This document shows, one piece after another, positions 24,667 through 35,978 of a DNA stretch of 64,000 nucleotides; the stretch's first letter is position 1; each line of letters opens with the position of its first letter. The notes beneath the pieces were generated by a model. It saw nothing but the letters and a program-made list of their open reading frames with translations, did not search any database and was not told the origin of the DNA. Source of the DNA: Ailurus styani (Eukaryota > Chordata > Mammalia > Carnivora > Ailuridae); the NCBI GenBank assembly GCA_002007465.1, contig LNAC01000001.1, positions 5,764,757-5,828,756 of the forward strand, read 5' to 3'. The translations under genes and the position numbers were made by a program.

Positions 24667-24849
24667 AGGGGCGCCTGGGTGGCTCCGTCAGTGAAGTGTC
24701 TGACTCTTGATTTCGACTCAGGTCACGAACTCAGCGTCGTGGGGTCGAGCCCAGGGTCAGGCTCCACGCTCAGCGGAGAGCATACTTGAGATTCACTCTT
24801 GCCCTCTTCCTCTGCCCCTCCCCCCAACTCTCTCTTCCTTTCTTAAAGG
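24667..24849 (+). mobile_element. CAN-SINE (SINEC), + orientation
   Basis: Head gaggggcgcctgggtggctc, then cttgatttcgactcaggtca, gtggggtcgagcccagggtc and atacttgagattcactcttg. The tail is short (ctttcttaaa) with no ATAA run. Confidence 0.93.
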
Positions 24850-25529
24850 GGGAGGAACAAAGGAGTCAAATCTCTCCAGTTGGCTTGGACTAAACATGTC
24901 AGGGCAAGTGGCTCTTAGGGAGTCAACCTTATTCCTCAACAGTTAGCATCAGAAACATATGAGAAGGACTCTGGATATAGGAGGAAGTCACAGGTCATTC
25001 AAATCCCTTAAATGTAGCAGATGTGCACAAGGCTCGTTATCAGACTCCTAAGAAACACTTTAAAATGGATTGGATTTCCCTGCCTTCACTGTGCTCTCCA
25101 CCCGTGCACCCCATGCCCTCTTCCCAGAAGGCTGCCTCGCTCTTCCCCTGACTGAGGCACCGACTGTATCCCACGGAGACACGGCCCCACTGCGCCTTCC
25201 CTGCTTTCCTTGTCCACGGGCCCTTCTGCAGTTCCGGCGCAGGCCCTGCCTTCTGACCTTTTCTTCCCGTTTCCAGTCTCATCTAGGTTCGATCCAGCCC
25301 CTATTCCTGCAGTCCTTCCAGAACATCCTTCTAGGTGTGCCATTCCCTGGTGCCCTTATTCTGATCCTGCTAAATCATCAATAGCTTCCTGAAGGCCCCT
25401 CACTCAAATCCAGACTTCTTAGACCGGTCTGCACCTTCCTCGGTGGTGCCACACCTCCCTCTCGGTGCGTGCGTCACCCACGCGGATGCTCGCCCCACGA
25501 CAGGTGGGCCAAGTGCCCAGTACCTCAGC

Positions 25530-25745
25530 TAGTGAAGTCAGCATCAACTCTGTGCAAGGCACGATGTAAAGTGCTTTTCAGACGTTTTGTTGTTTGATCC
25601 TCCTAATAAATCAATGTTTGCTATTTTTATACCCAGATAAGGAATCCGAGATAGAGGGGTTAAGTAACTAGATCCAACCCACAGCTGATAAGGATTCAAG
25701 CCCGTGTAACCAGACTCTAGAATCAGAGCTCCTGGCCCCTGTGAT
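25530..25745 (-). mobile_element. MIR, antisense
   Basis: Order ctctgtgcaaggcacgatgt, gtttgatcctcctaataaat, agataaggaatccgagatag, ggggttaagtaactagatcc, gattcaagcccgtgtaacca is MIR in complement over almost full length. Confidence 0.85.
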
Positions 25746-26869
25746 CCTTCCTCCGATTCACTTTGAACAGAACACAGAAGGGTCTCTGTTACGTGTTCCT
25801 GGCTGGGGTGTCTGTTGTTAATGGAATTAGTCTAGAAAACAGTAACAAGCTGGACTAGGGAAGAGACTAGCATTCATCCACAAGGAGACACCCAGCACAT
25901 GCTTCTGGGGGAGCCCAGGGGGTGTTCTGCTCATCCTCGGTCCTGGAGCATGGCAGAGGAAGTCCAAACAGCCCTCTGGGAATTTGCTAAACGCATTGTT
26001 CTGAAGCCCAACCAATTGTAGATCAGTAACGATCCCATGCTTTGTGACAGTTTACAGAAGGGAGCAGGACACAGTCCCTGTCTTCAGGGAGCATTCGGTC
26101 TGATGACAGACCACACGACGGGCCCCTGGTAAGAATACTTTAGGAGCCAAACAATGGAAGCACCAAACCCTGGTGGAATCTAGAATGAGTCCCCAGAGGA
26201 ACCCCAGGTCTGGGGGACTTCCCTTTTCCAAAGCTCTCGGGAAGGGATGGCTCTGAGTGGCCCTTCTCTCTGGAGGCAGGATCACAAGCCAGGGAGGCAG
26301 ACTGTCCAGGTTCAAATCCCAGCTGAAGCACTTAACCAGCCATGAATGTGAACATGAGCCAGACATTTGACCCTGACACACAGTGAGGCCTTTAGTAAAG
26401 GGAGCCAGCTATAGCCGCTGCCTACAAGAGTTCAAGGCCACCCTGGACCGTCTTCGCTTCGGAAGTCCCTTCCTCTCAGGATGGCAGGATGAGAGAGTGG
26501 GCCGCAGCCAGGAAAGGGGGTGATGCGCTGTGCTGAGCCGTGTTCTTAAGGCGGGTGTGTCCCGGTGAAAGGTAACTGGCCCGTCTGCTCTTCCGACCTG
26601 GCTCCCATCGGGCCCCCCCTGCTCGTGTTCACAGCTCTACAAAGCCCCACACAGCAGGCAAGCGGATTTGGAGCTGGGAGTTAGGAACCCACTCGGGAGC
26701 ATAAGAAAATCAGCCCCCTTCTCTCCAGTGTGTCCATTGCTCTCACGCATTCATTCATTCAGCAAAAACACACCGAGCTAGGGTTTAGCAGAGAGGAAAG
26801 TTGAGTTGATGGCACAGTGGGTTTAAAGTTCGCATTCGAGATCCGTGGCAGTGCCTCACATGTCACAGA

Positions 26870-27015
26870 CTGCTTCTTTGTGTGATGTTTCTTCGATCCC
26901 TAATGCCCTGGGCAGTCAGTGTCACTCCCATTTCACAGATGAAGAACTGAGTGAGACTCTACGTCTCCAAGCCCAAGACTTTCAACTCGGGAGCCATCGA
27001 GCGTGCTCACTCCTG
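26870..27015 (-). mobile_element. MIR fragment, antisense
   Basis: tcccatttcacagatgaaga and ctgagtgagactctacgtct followed by gcccaagactttcaactcgg resemble the antisense MIR core; diverged. Confidence 0.55.
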
Positions 27016-27749
27016 CAGACGCCGTGTTTCCAGGCCCAGTGCGCTGGGAGGTCCCGAGGAACGTGAACATGATTTCTTAAGCATGTGTTCCCTGATGCGG
27101 AATTCCAGCACAACGAAATAATGCGAATGGCCCCTGAGGTTCTTCCTTTATAGTCACTTAAGCAGACACGGTTCTTGTTAGAGCTGAGAGCGAAGACAGT
27201 CCTGGGAGTGTGGGCGTGGTGACTTATTTCTCAGCCATCCCGTGCTGCCCACCCTCAAGGCTAAGCATCATGCAGCCCAGCCAGAGACACGCACAGGCTG
27301 CGAAATCACTTTTTCCTTTGCTCGGACGCACCGCCACCGTGTTTCAGTCTCAAGCAAACTGTGTGGTGTGGGGGGCAGGGGCCCAATGGGCCGTGCAAGG
27401 GAACAGAGCCTAGACCACGGTCATGCTGAAATATGCATGCAGGCCAGGAGCTCACACAGACACAGGCAGGTGCACACGTGTGCACACATACGCTCCCACA
27501 CACATGCACATGCTTCCTCACAGACCCACAGGCACTCACTCACCCTTGTATCGCTTCTGTCTGCAGGGCTCTCTGTGGGCTTGGACATCGCTTTCCCAGG
27601 GTCCCCTGAGTGGCTTTGCAATAGGCTCCCTGGTACCTGAGAAGGCATCTCGTCTGAGTTTGGATGTTACGTGATAGCTTTTCTTTCAGAAAAGAGAGAT
27701 CCGTGCGGTCACGTGTTCGTAGCAGCAGGACCTGGGGGTGGGGGAAGCC

Positions 27750-27895
27750 ATCTGGCCTGGAGTTAAGAGGCCTAAATGTTAGTCCCCCTAAATGTGAGCC
27801 CACTGACCAACTCTGTGGCCTTCGATGGTCGCTGAACCAGTCAGGGCCTCAGTTTCCGAATCTGCGTAGGAAGGGGGTTGCCTGAAGGAGGAAGG
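27750..27895 (+). mobile_element. MIR fragment
   Basis: ctggagttaagaggcctaaa, ccaactctgtggccttcgat, gaaccagtcagggcctcagt and ttccgaatctgcgtaggaag follow MIR order. Confidence 0.75.
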
Positions 27896-30279
27896 TTGAC
27901 CTCACATGGCCTGAAGCTTCCCTCCCCTAGAACACCGTATGACTCAAGTACGAAATCAAGGCCACTGGCACGGTGCATATGGTGCGGCTGGGCGCGGGCT
28001 GGGGGTGGCTGCAAGCTTCCCGAGGAAAAGTGGCTTTGAAAATAATTTTTGCTCAGCATATTCCCTAACAGACTTTGTCTGCTCCCAGTCCTTCTGAACC
28101 ACAAGGTCAGGCCGTTTTTGTTAGCAATTTCGCAGATAAAATTCCTTTCTTTCTAGTCCGCTGAGAGTTGGATAACAGAATTTGTATTTTACTTCCCACA
28201 TGGCAGAGAGTGGAGGACTCCTCTTCTCCAGCTCAAGGGTTCTCGTTCCGTCTCCCTCTTACCCACCATTACATTTGATTGATAGTATTAAACAGAAGGA
28301 AAATTTATTTTACTGGAGTGGGGAAATGCATTAGGTTAAGTAATAAGTATATAAAATACATGGTTAGAGGTTTTGCAAAGGAAAAGATGTAATTTTGTGG
28401 TTATGCGTGTTTGGGACTGTTTTCTAGGTTATGTTTTGTTGGTAGAAGTAGAATGTATTGGATCAGCAGAACAGGCGAAGTCGACGGGCTAACAGGACAG
28501 TGTCCTGTTCAGCGACGCCTTTGCAGACACGGGTGTGATAAAGAGACAGTAGTTGACACTTTTGAGGCTGCGGAAGGGGATGCTTGGGGAACGTTTGCCA
28601 GGGAAAGCGTGGTGCGTCCCGGGCGCGTGACCTCCCCGGGCTTGATGGACGCCTGCTGCCTCTGTCACTGGTTGGTCACCTCCACATCTGACCGTCCAGG
28701 CGTTTGCAAGCCCACAAGACCTGGAGGACTCCTGCCTCTTAGCATCAGTCGATGGGAGGCGACCTGGCTCTCGGGGGTGGTGCAAGCCCTCACCCAGAGA
28801 CCCCGGAGCGGGCACTGCTCCCCCAGCCTCCGCCACCGCCAGAGGGGGCGAAACCGCCCAGAGTGCAGGAGGCTACGTCTCTTCCACTCCTCGTAATCAA
28901 AGTCACAACCAATTATGTGGCACATGGTGTGATGAGTATGAGTTTGAGTTTATCCATATGACTTAATGCCTCCTACAAATGAAATCACATTTGTGGAAGC
29001 ATGTCGTGCCTCATATTGAAAAAATTAAAACTTCATGACATTTGAATTGTCCTGGAGAATCTGGAATTTGGAGTTGTAGTAGTTATGCTTGGTAATGTAA
29101 GAAGTTAAGGAGCAAGCGGTGGACTTGTTAGCTGGGAAGGTTCGAAGGTGAATCGAACGCAGTTTTAATGCTAGGAAATGAGTCATGAACTCTGGTAATG
29201 ACTGAGAGGCAGGACGGCTTTGAGATCAGCCCATGAAAGCGAGGACCCTCCCCCGCCTCTCTTATCAGCACCCCTTCCACCTCGCTGGTGAACTGGAAAT
29301 TAATTTTATACTAATTTGTTCTTGGCTCATGCTTTAATGAGCTTATATTCCTGGGTATTTAATTTGAAAGTACATTTGATAAATAATCTATTAAGAAATG
29401 AATTGAGATTGAGAATAAATGAGTTTGAAATTTCAGAGGTCAGTAATTAAAATTATTGTCACTATTTGGTTTTTCACCGTCTAGCCAATACTCAGCTGCC
29501 AATGGGACATTTCATATTTCTCTAAAACGAGGCAAAATCTGTGATGGGTACCAGACAAAAACCGTGATTCTGGGTGCTCTGGGCAGCCTAAACTGATCAG
29601 CTCCTGCTCTTTTGCTTTCTGAGTCTGTTCCACTCTGATGTGTCTGCTGGGCACCCAGGACTGAAATCCCCCTGCCGGGATCCCTCCGGTGCCCTGGGAC
29701 GTTGTGATCCAGTTACATAGCCTCCTCATAATTAGACACCTGTTATCACAACTCCCTTAAGTACACAGGTCCACTTATCTAGAGAGAGGGGGCCATGGAG
29801 CCTTTCAAAGTAGTTTCACGTGGAAGCTAAAAAGGCAAGCGGGCCTCAAGGTCTGGGTGGACACCTGATACGCCGGACTGGGCACATGTCCCCCACCACT
29901 GTCCCGTCCCATTCCTTCCTGAGCCACGTGCTCATCGGAGAGGTCAGCCTCACGTGCCCTGCTCCTGCCCTGGAATCTTCCAGCCAAGCAGAACCAACCC
30001 TCGTCCCTGAACTGCCAGCCTCTCCTCCGTGGCCTCCCATCTCTGCACATGCTCTCCCCCTGCGAGCGGTCCTGGTCCCCTCTTCTTGCCTTCGTCTCTG
30101 GACACCTAGCCACCCCACTCCTCAACACTGCCTGGGGGCCAAAAAAGAGCCACAGATTCTCATTGTTCGCAGTCAATATAATCAACGACATAAAAAATTC
30201 AAGATAGGCTACCAAGTTTGTACAAACTATAAACTAAGCTGGTAAGATGGTCTGCTATGACATAACTTTAAAAAAAAGT

Positions 30280-31720
30280 TTTCCTTTACATTAAAAATAA
30301 CCATGGATAAGATCCTATTTGTGGTATCAGCAGACCTACCCAATACCTAGGAATAAGCCTAATGGAAAACTTTTCAACGGCAATATGAAAAAAATCCAAG
30401 TCTAGACTGAAGGACATAAAACAACCTTATTAATGGAAACATACCATGTACATGAATAGGAAAATGGATCTTGATGGATTAAAACAATGGATTATTATTT
30501 TTTAAAGATTTTATTTATTTTATTTGAGAGAGACCATGAGCAGGAGGGAGGGGCAGAGGGAGAAGCAGGCTCCCCACTGAGCAGGGGGCCTGACGCGGAA
30601 CTTGATCCCAGGACCCCGGGTTCATGACCTGAGCCAAAGGCAGATGCTTCACCGACTGAGCCACCCAGGCACCCCTATTACAGTGTAATATTAACCACAT
30701 TATTAGTATAATATAATTTCAATGGATTATTTCAAAGCTTAAAATTTTATTCTGAAATTCACCTGGAAGAGAAAATAGGCAACAATATCCTAGAAGCATT
30801 TGAAGAAAAGAACAGAACCAAAGAAAACCTGCCCTCCACGAGGTTGCCAAAACAGCCCCTTAACAAATGGCTCTGGATCACGTTCATCGGCACATGCAGA
30901 AGAATGAAACTGGACTCCCGCTTCAAGCCATAAACAAAAACTCATTCAGTGTAGACCAAAGATGTGAATATAAGAGCTAAACTTGTGGAACTCCTAAAGG
31001 AAAGCATCGGTGGAAATCTTCAGCACCTTGAGACAATGGTTTCTTAGGTTTGGTTCCAAAAACGTAAGCAACCAAAGGGAATTTGATGGACCTCATTAAA
31101 ATGATCAACTTTCGTGTTTCAAAAGAGATGCTCAAGAAATGAAAGGACAACCTACAAAGTGGGGGGGAAATATTTGCAAGCCACATATCACGGTATATCC
31201 CCAAGAGAACCAAAAACGTGCGTCCACGCAGGAAGTTGTATACAGATGTTCATGGCGTCACTGTTCACAATTGCCAAAAAGTGGAAACAACCCAAGATCC
31301 CCTCCGCTGATGAATGGATAAACAAAATTCGGCATTTCCAGACCGTGTACTATTATTCTGCAATAGAAAGGAATGACCCATGCTACAACCTCAATACGCT
31401 TGTAAACATCATGCCGAAAGCAGCCGGACACGAGGGGCCGTGTTTTGTATGAATCCACTGCCACAAAATGAATGAATAAGCAAATCCAGAGAGACAGGAA
31501 GTAGACGAATGGTTGCCAGGGGCTGAGGCAGGAGGGGCGGGTCCAGGGAAGCGAGGGCTCTTGGGGTTGGTGTTCCTCTTCGGAGCGACGAGAACGTTTT
31601 GCGGTTAGACAGTGGTGACGGCTGTGCGGCATTCTGAACCTGCTAAGTGTGTGCTTTTAAAGGACGGATCCTGCGGTGTGTGAATTCGATCTTAATCAAA
31701 ACAGAGAACCTGTCCTCTCT
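30280..31720 (+). mobile_element. Old L1 remnant: ORF2 3' part and 3' UTR, + orientation
   Basis: Phrases follow the L1 ORF2 3' order: taccatgtacatgaatagga, caaatggctctggatcacgt, aaacttgtggaactcctaaa, ggaaatatttgcaagccaca. The ancient L1 3' UTR follows, with tgttcatggcgtcactgttc, gtggaaacaacccaagatcc, gcaaatccagagagacagga and ggttgccaggggctgaggca. A stretch encoding YYYSAIERNDPCYNL is relic ORF2/3' UTR sequence. A SINE interrupts it at 30499-30675. Inactive. Confidence 0.85.
30499..30675 (-). mobile_element. CAN-SINE nested in L1, - orientation
   Basis: Complement begins ggggtgcctgggtggctcag and runs through gcctttggctcaggtcatga to an AATAAAATAAATAAAATCTT tail. It separates two parts of the surrounding L1 remnant, so it inserted later than that L1. 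Confidence 0.94.
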
Positions 31721-32371
31721 GGCATCCAAATGTGGGATGGAAAATGGGAACTAAACAGCGCGGCGGTCTTGGCACGGAATCAGACAAATGGAGGCTGGTC
31801 GCTCGTGGGGCGGCTCATGGGTTGGAGAACAGCAGAGACGCAGGCATCCTGTGTGCGACTCGTAGCACCGCCGATCACCGGGAAAGGGAAAATGAGGCAG
31901 AGGACAACTGGGTCTCAGTGTGCAGGGGACCGATTCTAACCTCGCCCCCCTCAAAGAATCAATTCCCTATAGATTAAAAAGCTAACTCTAAGACTATAGA
32001 AACAGAAGAAAATAAATAAGGACATACGTGTAACCTTGAGGAAAGCCACCCTGAGCAGTACATGAAATTCATAAAGAGAAAGATGGAAAATGTGACTTTA
32101 GAAGAATTGAAAACTGTACAACCAAAGATATCATAAGTTAAAAAAAAATCATTTCTCACATAGTAGGCACACCCTGAATTTTTGAAGAACTTCTAAAATT
32201 GATAGGAAAAGTCAAAATAACCAGTGTCCAGCACTCTCATCTCCCTCCTAGAGTGGCCTTTCAGATGGGCCCAGAAGTCTGTCCTCTACTGAGGGACAGA
32301 GAAACTTGACCCCTTTATTGAGGTGTTACTGGATGTCATTGGCCATCCAATCCCATCCAGTCCTCTTTCTT

Positions 32372-32401
32372 TCTTTCTTTCTTTTTTTTAATTATTTATT
32401 T

Positions 32402-32432
<31 letters not shown>

Positions 32433-32580
32433 CACACAAGCAGGGGGAGCGGCAGTCATGGGGAGAAGCAGGCTCTCCACTGAGCAAGGAGCCTGACGCG
32501 GGACTCGATCCCAGGACTCTGGGATCACAACCTGGGTCAAAGGCAGTCACTTAACCGACTGAGCCACCCAGGGGTCCCAG
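32372..32580 (-). mobile_element. CAN-SINE, - orientation, with GA run
   Basis: Complement begins with the SINEC head (gggtggctcagtcggttaag) and ends AAATAATTAAAAAAAAG. The CT-rich body has become a GA/CT microsatellite at about 32405-32433 on the + strand. A perfect 16-bp target-site duplication, tccagtcctctttctt, lies at 32356-32371 and 32581-32596. Confidence 0.96.
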
Positions 32581-33546
32581 TCCAGTCCTCTTTCTTAGCA
32601 AAGTCAACGTGGTCTTGGGATCTCATTTTTGTTGAGCAGAACAGCGGGACACCAAGCTCTGCCCCGGGAAAAGTGCATTAACCAGCACTGTGAGTAAAGG
32701 AGCCGCGTGCTGTGGGAGACACAGCAGGGACGGCTGAAGCCCAGCGCCCACTGGCCCTGTTCCTTCCACGCCGCCTCTGTGGCCGGACCACGTGGCTGGC
32801 ATGCAGAGGCCACAAATGAGGCGAGTGGAGTCCGCTTCACATTTTTTGCCTGTCAGCCGCTTGGTGGGGGCTACCCCATAATCTCTGTTATGTGGATTCT
32901 GGACAGATCTCTGTCTCAGGAAGGAAGGGTCTGTGCTGTGGTTTTTTGATGTAAGCTGTGACCTTATTCAAGAAGTGGCATTCTGCAGGCCCCACACGGG
33001 GACTTTGGTCGTAGACCGAGAAGACCTTCCTATTTTTCTTTTCCTGCTAAGAGAGACCATCAGCTCCCCTCTGGGCAGTTCAGGGAGGTCTGCTCCGGCT
33101 GCTGTCTCATCTGCTGTTCTGTTTCCAGAAGCCATAGGTTTCGGCCTCATTCTGTTACATTTCACAGTGTCATGCAGGTCGTCATCTCGTGACAAAAGAC
33201 AGCCTGCAGGAGGGTAAGGTGGTGACGCCCACGGGATCTGCTCTGCCGCCGGGGTTTGTGCAACCCTCAGCCTCAGAGCTTCCCTGAAGGGTGTCAGAGA
33301 GACAGGAGCGGGACCAGGACGCAGCTTGACATCCCACTGATCATCTCTAAGTAAATCAGACCTTCCTGCCGGAGATCCTGGCTGGGTCACGCTGGGCTTA
33401 GGATTAAATATTAAGACCGCTGGTTCAATATTTTATGCCAAAAGGGAATCCCGTAGCTGAAAGCAGGAGAAGGTGATCGGAGGCGGCTGGCTTATTGTGA
33501 GTGGGCAAGAAGCTACATGACTGAACCGACTTTCTCCTCCTTGTAG

Positions 33547-33623
33547 GGTCACTGTTACTACCATGGACACGTGCAAGGACACTCTGGTTCCACAGTCAGC
33601 CTCAGCACTTGCTCTGGCCTCAG
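33547..33623 (+). CDS. ADAM12: ADAM12 coding exon (exon 5 in human numbering), prodomain
   Basis: This 77-nt exon lies between acceptor tttctcctccttgtag and donor ctcag|gtaagt. It reads 25 codons, starting GHCYYHGHVQGHS and ending STCSGL, plus two bases of an Arg codon that is finished in the next exon. The GHCYYHGHV and SLSTCSGLRG blocks are typical of ADAM prodomains (Pep_M12B propeptide family) and match ADAM12. The two Cys residues are conserved. The middle (QGHSGSTVS, human RGYSDSAVS as I recall) is the most diverged part. In-frame TAG lies directly before the first codon, so an acceptor shifted upstream in this frame could not yield an open product. Confidence 0.96.
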
Positions 33624-34439
33624 GTAAGTGACCCTGATGGGGCCGGCTCCTGTCCCAAGCAGAGCATGACTGCCATCTCCGTCTTCTCCCATTCGCTCTT
33701 AAGGGTCAAGAGTTAAGGATGGGCCCTTAGCCTCCCCGCCGGCAAGACACCTTGAAGGAGCACAGCATGCCCAGGTTCTTAGTTTCTCTACCCCAGCAAC
33801 TCTTTCTAGAAGGTTCTCAGGCCTGGTGGGTTGAGAGCCACTGAGTGGGCTGAGTTTCTACATCCAAGGATTTTGTGACAATCTTTCATCTTGTGATAAT
33901 CTTTGATGACGATCGTGTGGCTCTTGAGCTTAATAATTCCCGGTGTCAAAAGGTAGGAGCTCAGGTCCTAGAGTTCAGGCTGCTTGCTTGGTAGACATGC
34001 AAAGGCCTCCCCTCCCTAAGAGGCAAAGGAGAGCTACCAGCTGAACAGAGATCAAGGTGAGTTGAATCCAGGCATGGGCTGTACGGGCTTTTGCTCTGAG
34101 GCTGTGGCATGTGGCACGTGTCAGGAAACAGCTCCCTTCCGTGGCTGGACAAGCCAACCCTCACGACTCGTCCTTCCAGATCACACTCATTCACCACCAG
34201 TTGGCTCTCACATGCTCCCCGCAAAAACCAGTTTGTCTGACAAACTTCCAGCCGCCTTACCCTTTTTACTGGATTCATTCATTGGGTTTGTGAACTAGCC
34301 TCTTGTATCCCCCAAGTCCTGCTTTGCTTGGGCCCCGGGTTCTGTGGGGAGAGGGACGAGCGCCTGGGAGGGCACGCCAGCATGAGTGAGACCAGGGCTG
34401 CCCTCTGGGTCCCAGAAACGCCAGGTCTCTGAGAGAGAC

Positions 34440-35105
34440 AACGCCCACACTGTATACTCACGACACACGGCACCACACACAGACACAATGTGCCACACAC
34501 ACTACCACACACACAAATCACACACACACTACAATATGCACAGCACAAACACCATACGCACCACACACACGATATACTCCATGTGACATACCGCACACAA
34601 CACACACACAATATACCACACACACACTATACCACACGTGACATACCACACACACACACACAATATACCACACATCACACACACTACAACGTGCACAGCA
34701 CAAACACCATACGCACCACATGCACAATATATTCCATGTGACATACTGCACACAACACACACACAATATACCACACACACACACTATACCACACGTGACA
34801 TACCACACACACACAATATACCACACATCACACACACACTATAAAACATGGCACAAACACCACACACGCACACTATAGCACACGTGACATACCACACACA
34901 CACAATATACCACATGTCACACATACACACAAATACCACATGCACACAATATACCACACATCACACACACACTATAGCATACACAGCACAAACACCACAC
35001 ACACATGTGATATACCACACATCACAAACATGCTATAACATACATGGCACAAACACCACACACACAATATACCGCATGTGACATACCCTACACGCACACA
35101 CACAT
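34440..35105 (+). repeat. CA-rich higher-order minisatellite
   Basis: CACAC-rich sequence punctuated by recurring islands: gcacagcacaaacaccatac, tccatgtgacatac, acaatataccacac and accacacgtgacatac. Repeated islands at 34529 and 34685, and a weaker one near 34840, give a higher-order period of about 156 bp. Units drift progressively toward the 3' end. Purely repetitive; the His/Thr-rich and Cys/Val-rich reading frames are by-products. Confidence 0.92.
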
Positions 35106-35978
35106 AGGTCAGTCAGGTTCTGCAAGTCTGAGGGAAGTGGTGGCTACCTGGCCTCGTCAGGGTGTGAACAGCTGTGGAAGAAGCCAGAAACCTCACTGAA
35201 CGTTGATGGGAAATGGGCACTCTCTCAGATTCATCCTGACACACAGCAGGCATTTAACAAATGCGATTCAGTTAATAAGGCATCACTGTGGCCCGCACCT
35301 TATCGACAGCCCCGGCATCTGTAGGTGACTCCCCAGGGTAACCTGGCCTGCGGAGCCCGGCTGCGGGAGGCCTCCGGCCAGGGAAAGGCGGGCAGGTGCA
35401 CACCAGCTGCCAGGAGCCCTTCCCTGTGTGGGGCCAGCTCCCCTGAGAGAAGGGCTCTTCTGCCAGCCACTCAGGCCCTGCTTCTCGCTCTCGTTTCCCT
35501 TTTGTCTGCCCCTCTCTCTTCACTTGTGTGTCAGGGACACAGAGCAGAGCAGCCCCTCAGTCGTGCCCCCCAGAGCCAGCTCCTAACACCGCACCCTTCA
35601 TCCCATTCCTGCCCCCGGGCGCCCTCTATTAACGTGGAACACGCCTCCTTCCAAGCTGCTGCTCGTTCCTCACAACCCAGGTCACCTGCACAATTTACAG
35701 ATGTCAAGACAGGGCATCCTGTCTCACTCTGCAATTTGCTTTTGTCTTCAGCATTGTTTTGACATCCATCCTCCTTGGCTCACATGGGACTGGTTCCTTC
35801 CTTTGACGGATATGCTTGAATTTGCCACATCTTATCTCTTTCCACCCTCCATGATGTGCATTTAGGTGGTTTCCACCTTTTCCCGGCTGCAGACCGCCCC
35901 GGCCATGCCGGGGGCCTAAGGGAGTCTCTGGGGGTCTGTGCCTCAGTGTGCAGGGCCCGGGGTAGGGCGGGAAGAGCN

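Larger units (their letters stand above)
16663..33546 (+). other. ADAM12: ADAM12 intron 4 (16,884 bp)
   Basis: Bounded by the exon 4 donor and exon 5 acceptor. It contains two large L1 remnants with nested SINEs, four further CAN-SINEs or MIRs, and otherwise unassigned sequence. About 21290-24420 includes decayed dispersed-repeat sequence whose family I could not name and a TAAT-rich unique stretch at 23540-23740. 28390-29760 shows no recognised repeat. Confidence 0.9.

Noticed and set aside
29562..29576. A GTGATTCTGGGTG stretch that could be a VIL-encoding microexon
   Set aside because: It is not preceded by AG and not followed by a GT donor at the right place, so it cannot be spliced as a nine-nucleotide exon.
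34490..35081. His/Thr-rich and Cys/Val-rich proteins at the CA-rich array
   Set aside because: Direct translation of CA/GT repeats; no start context or splice signals.
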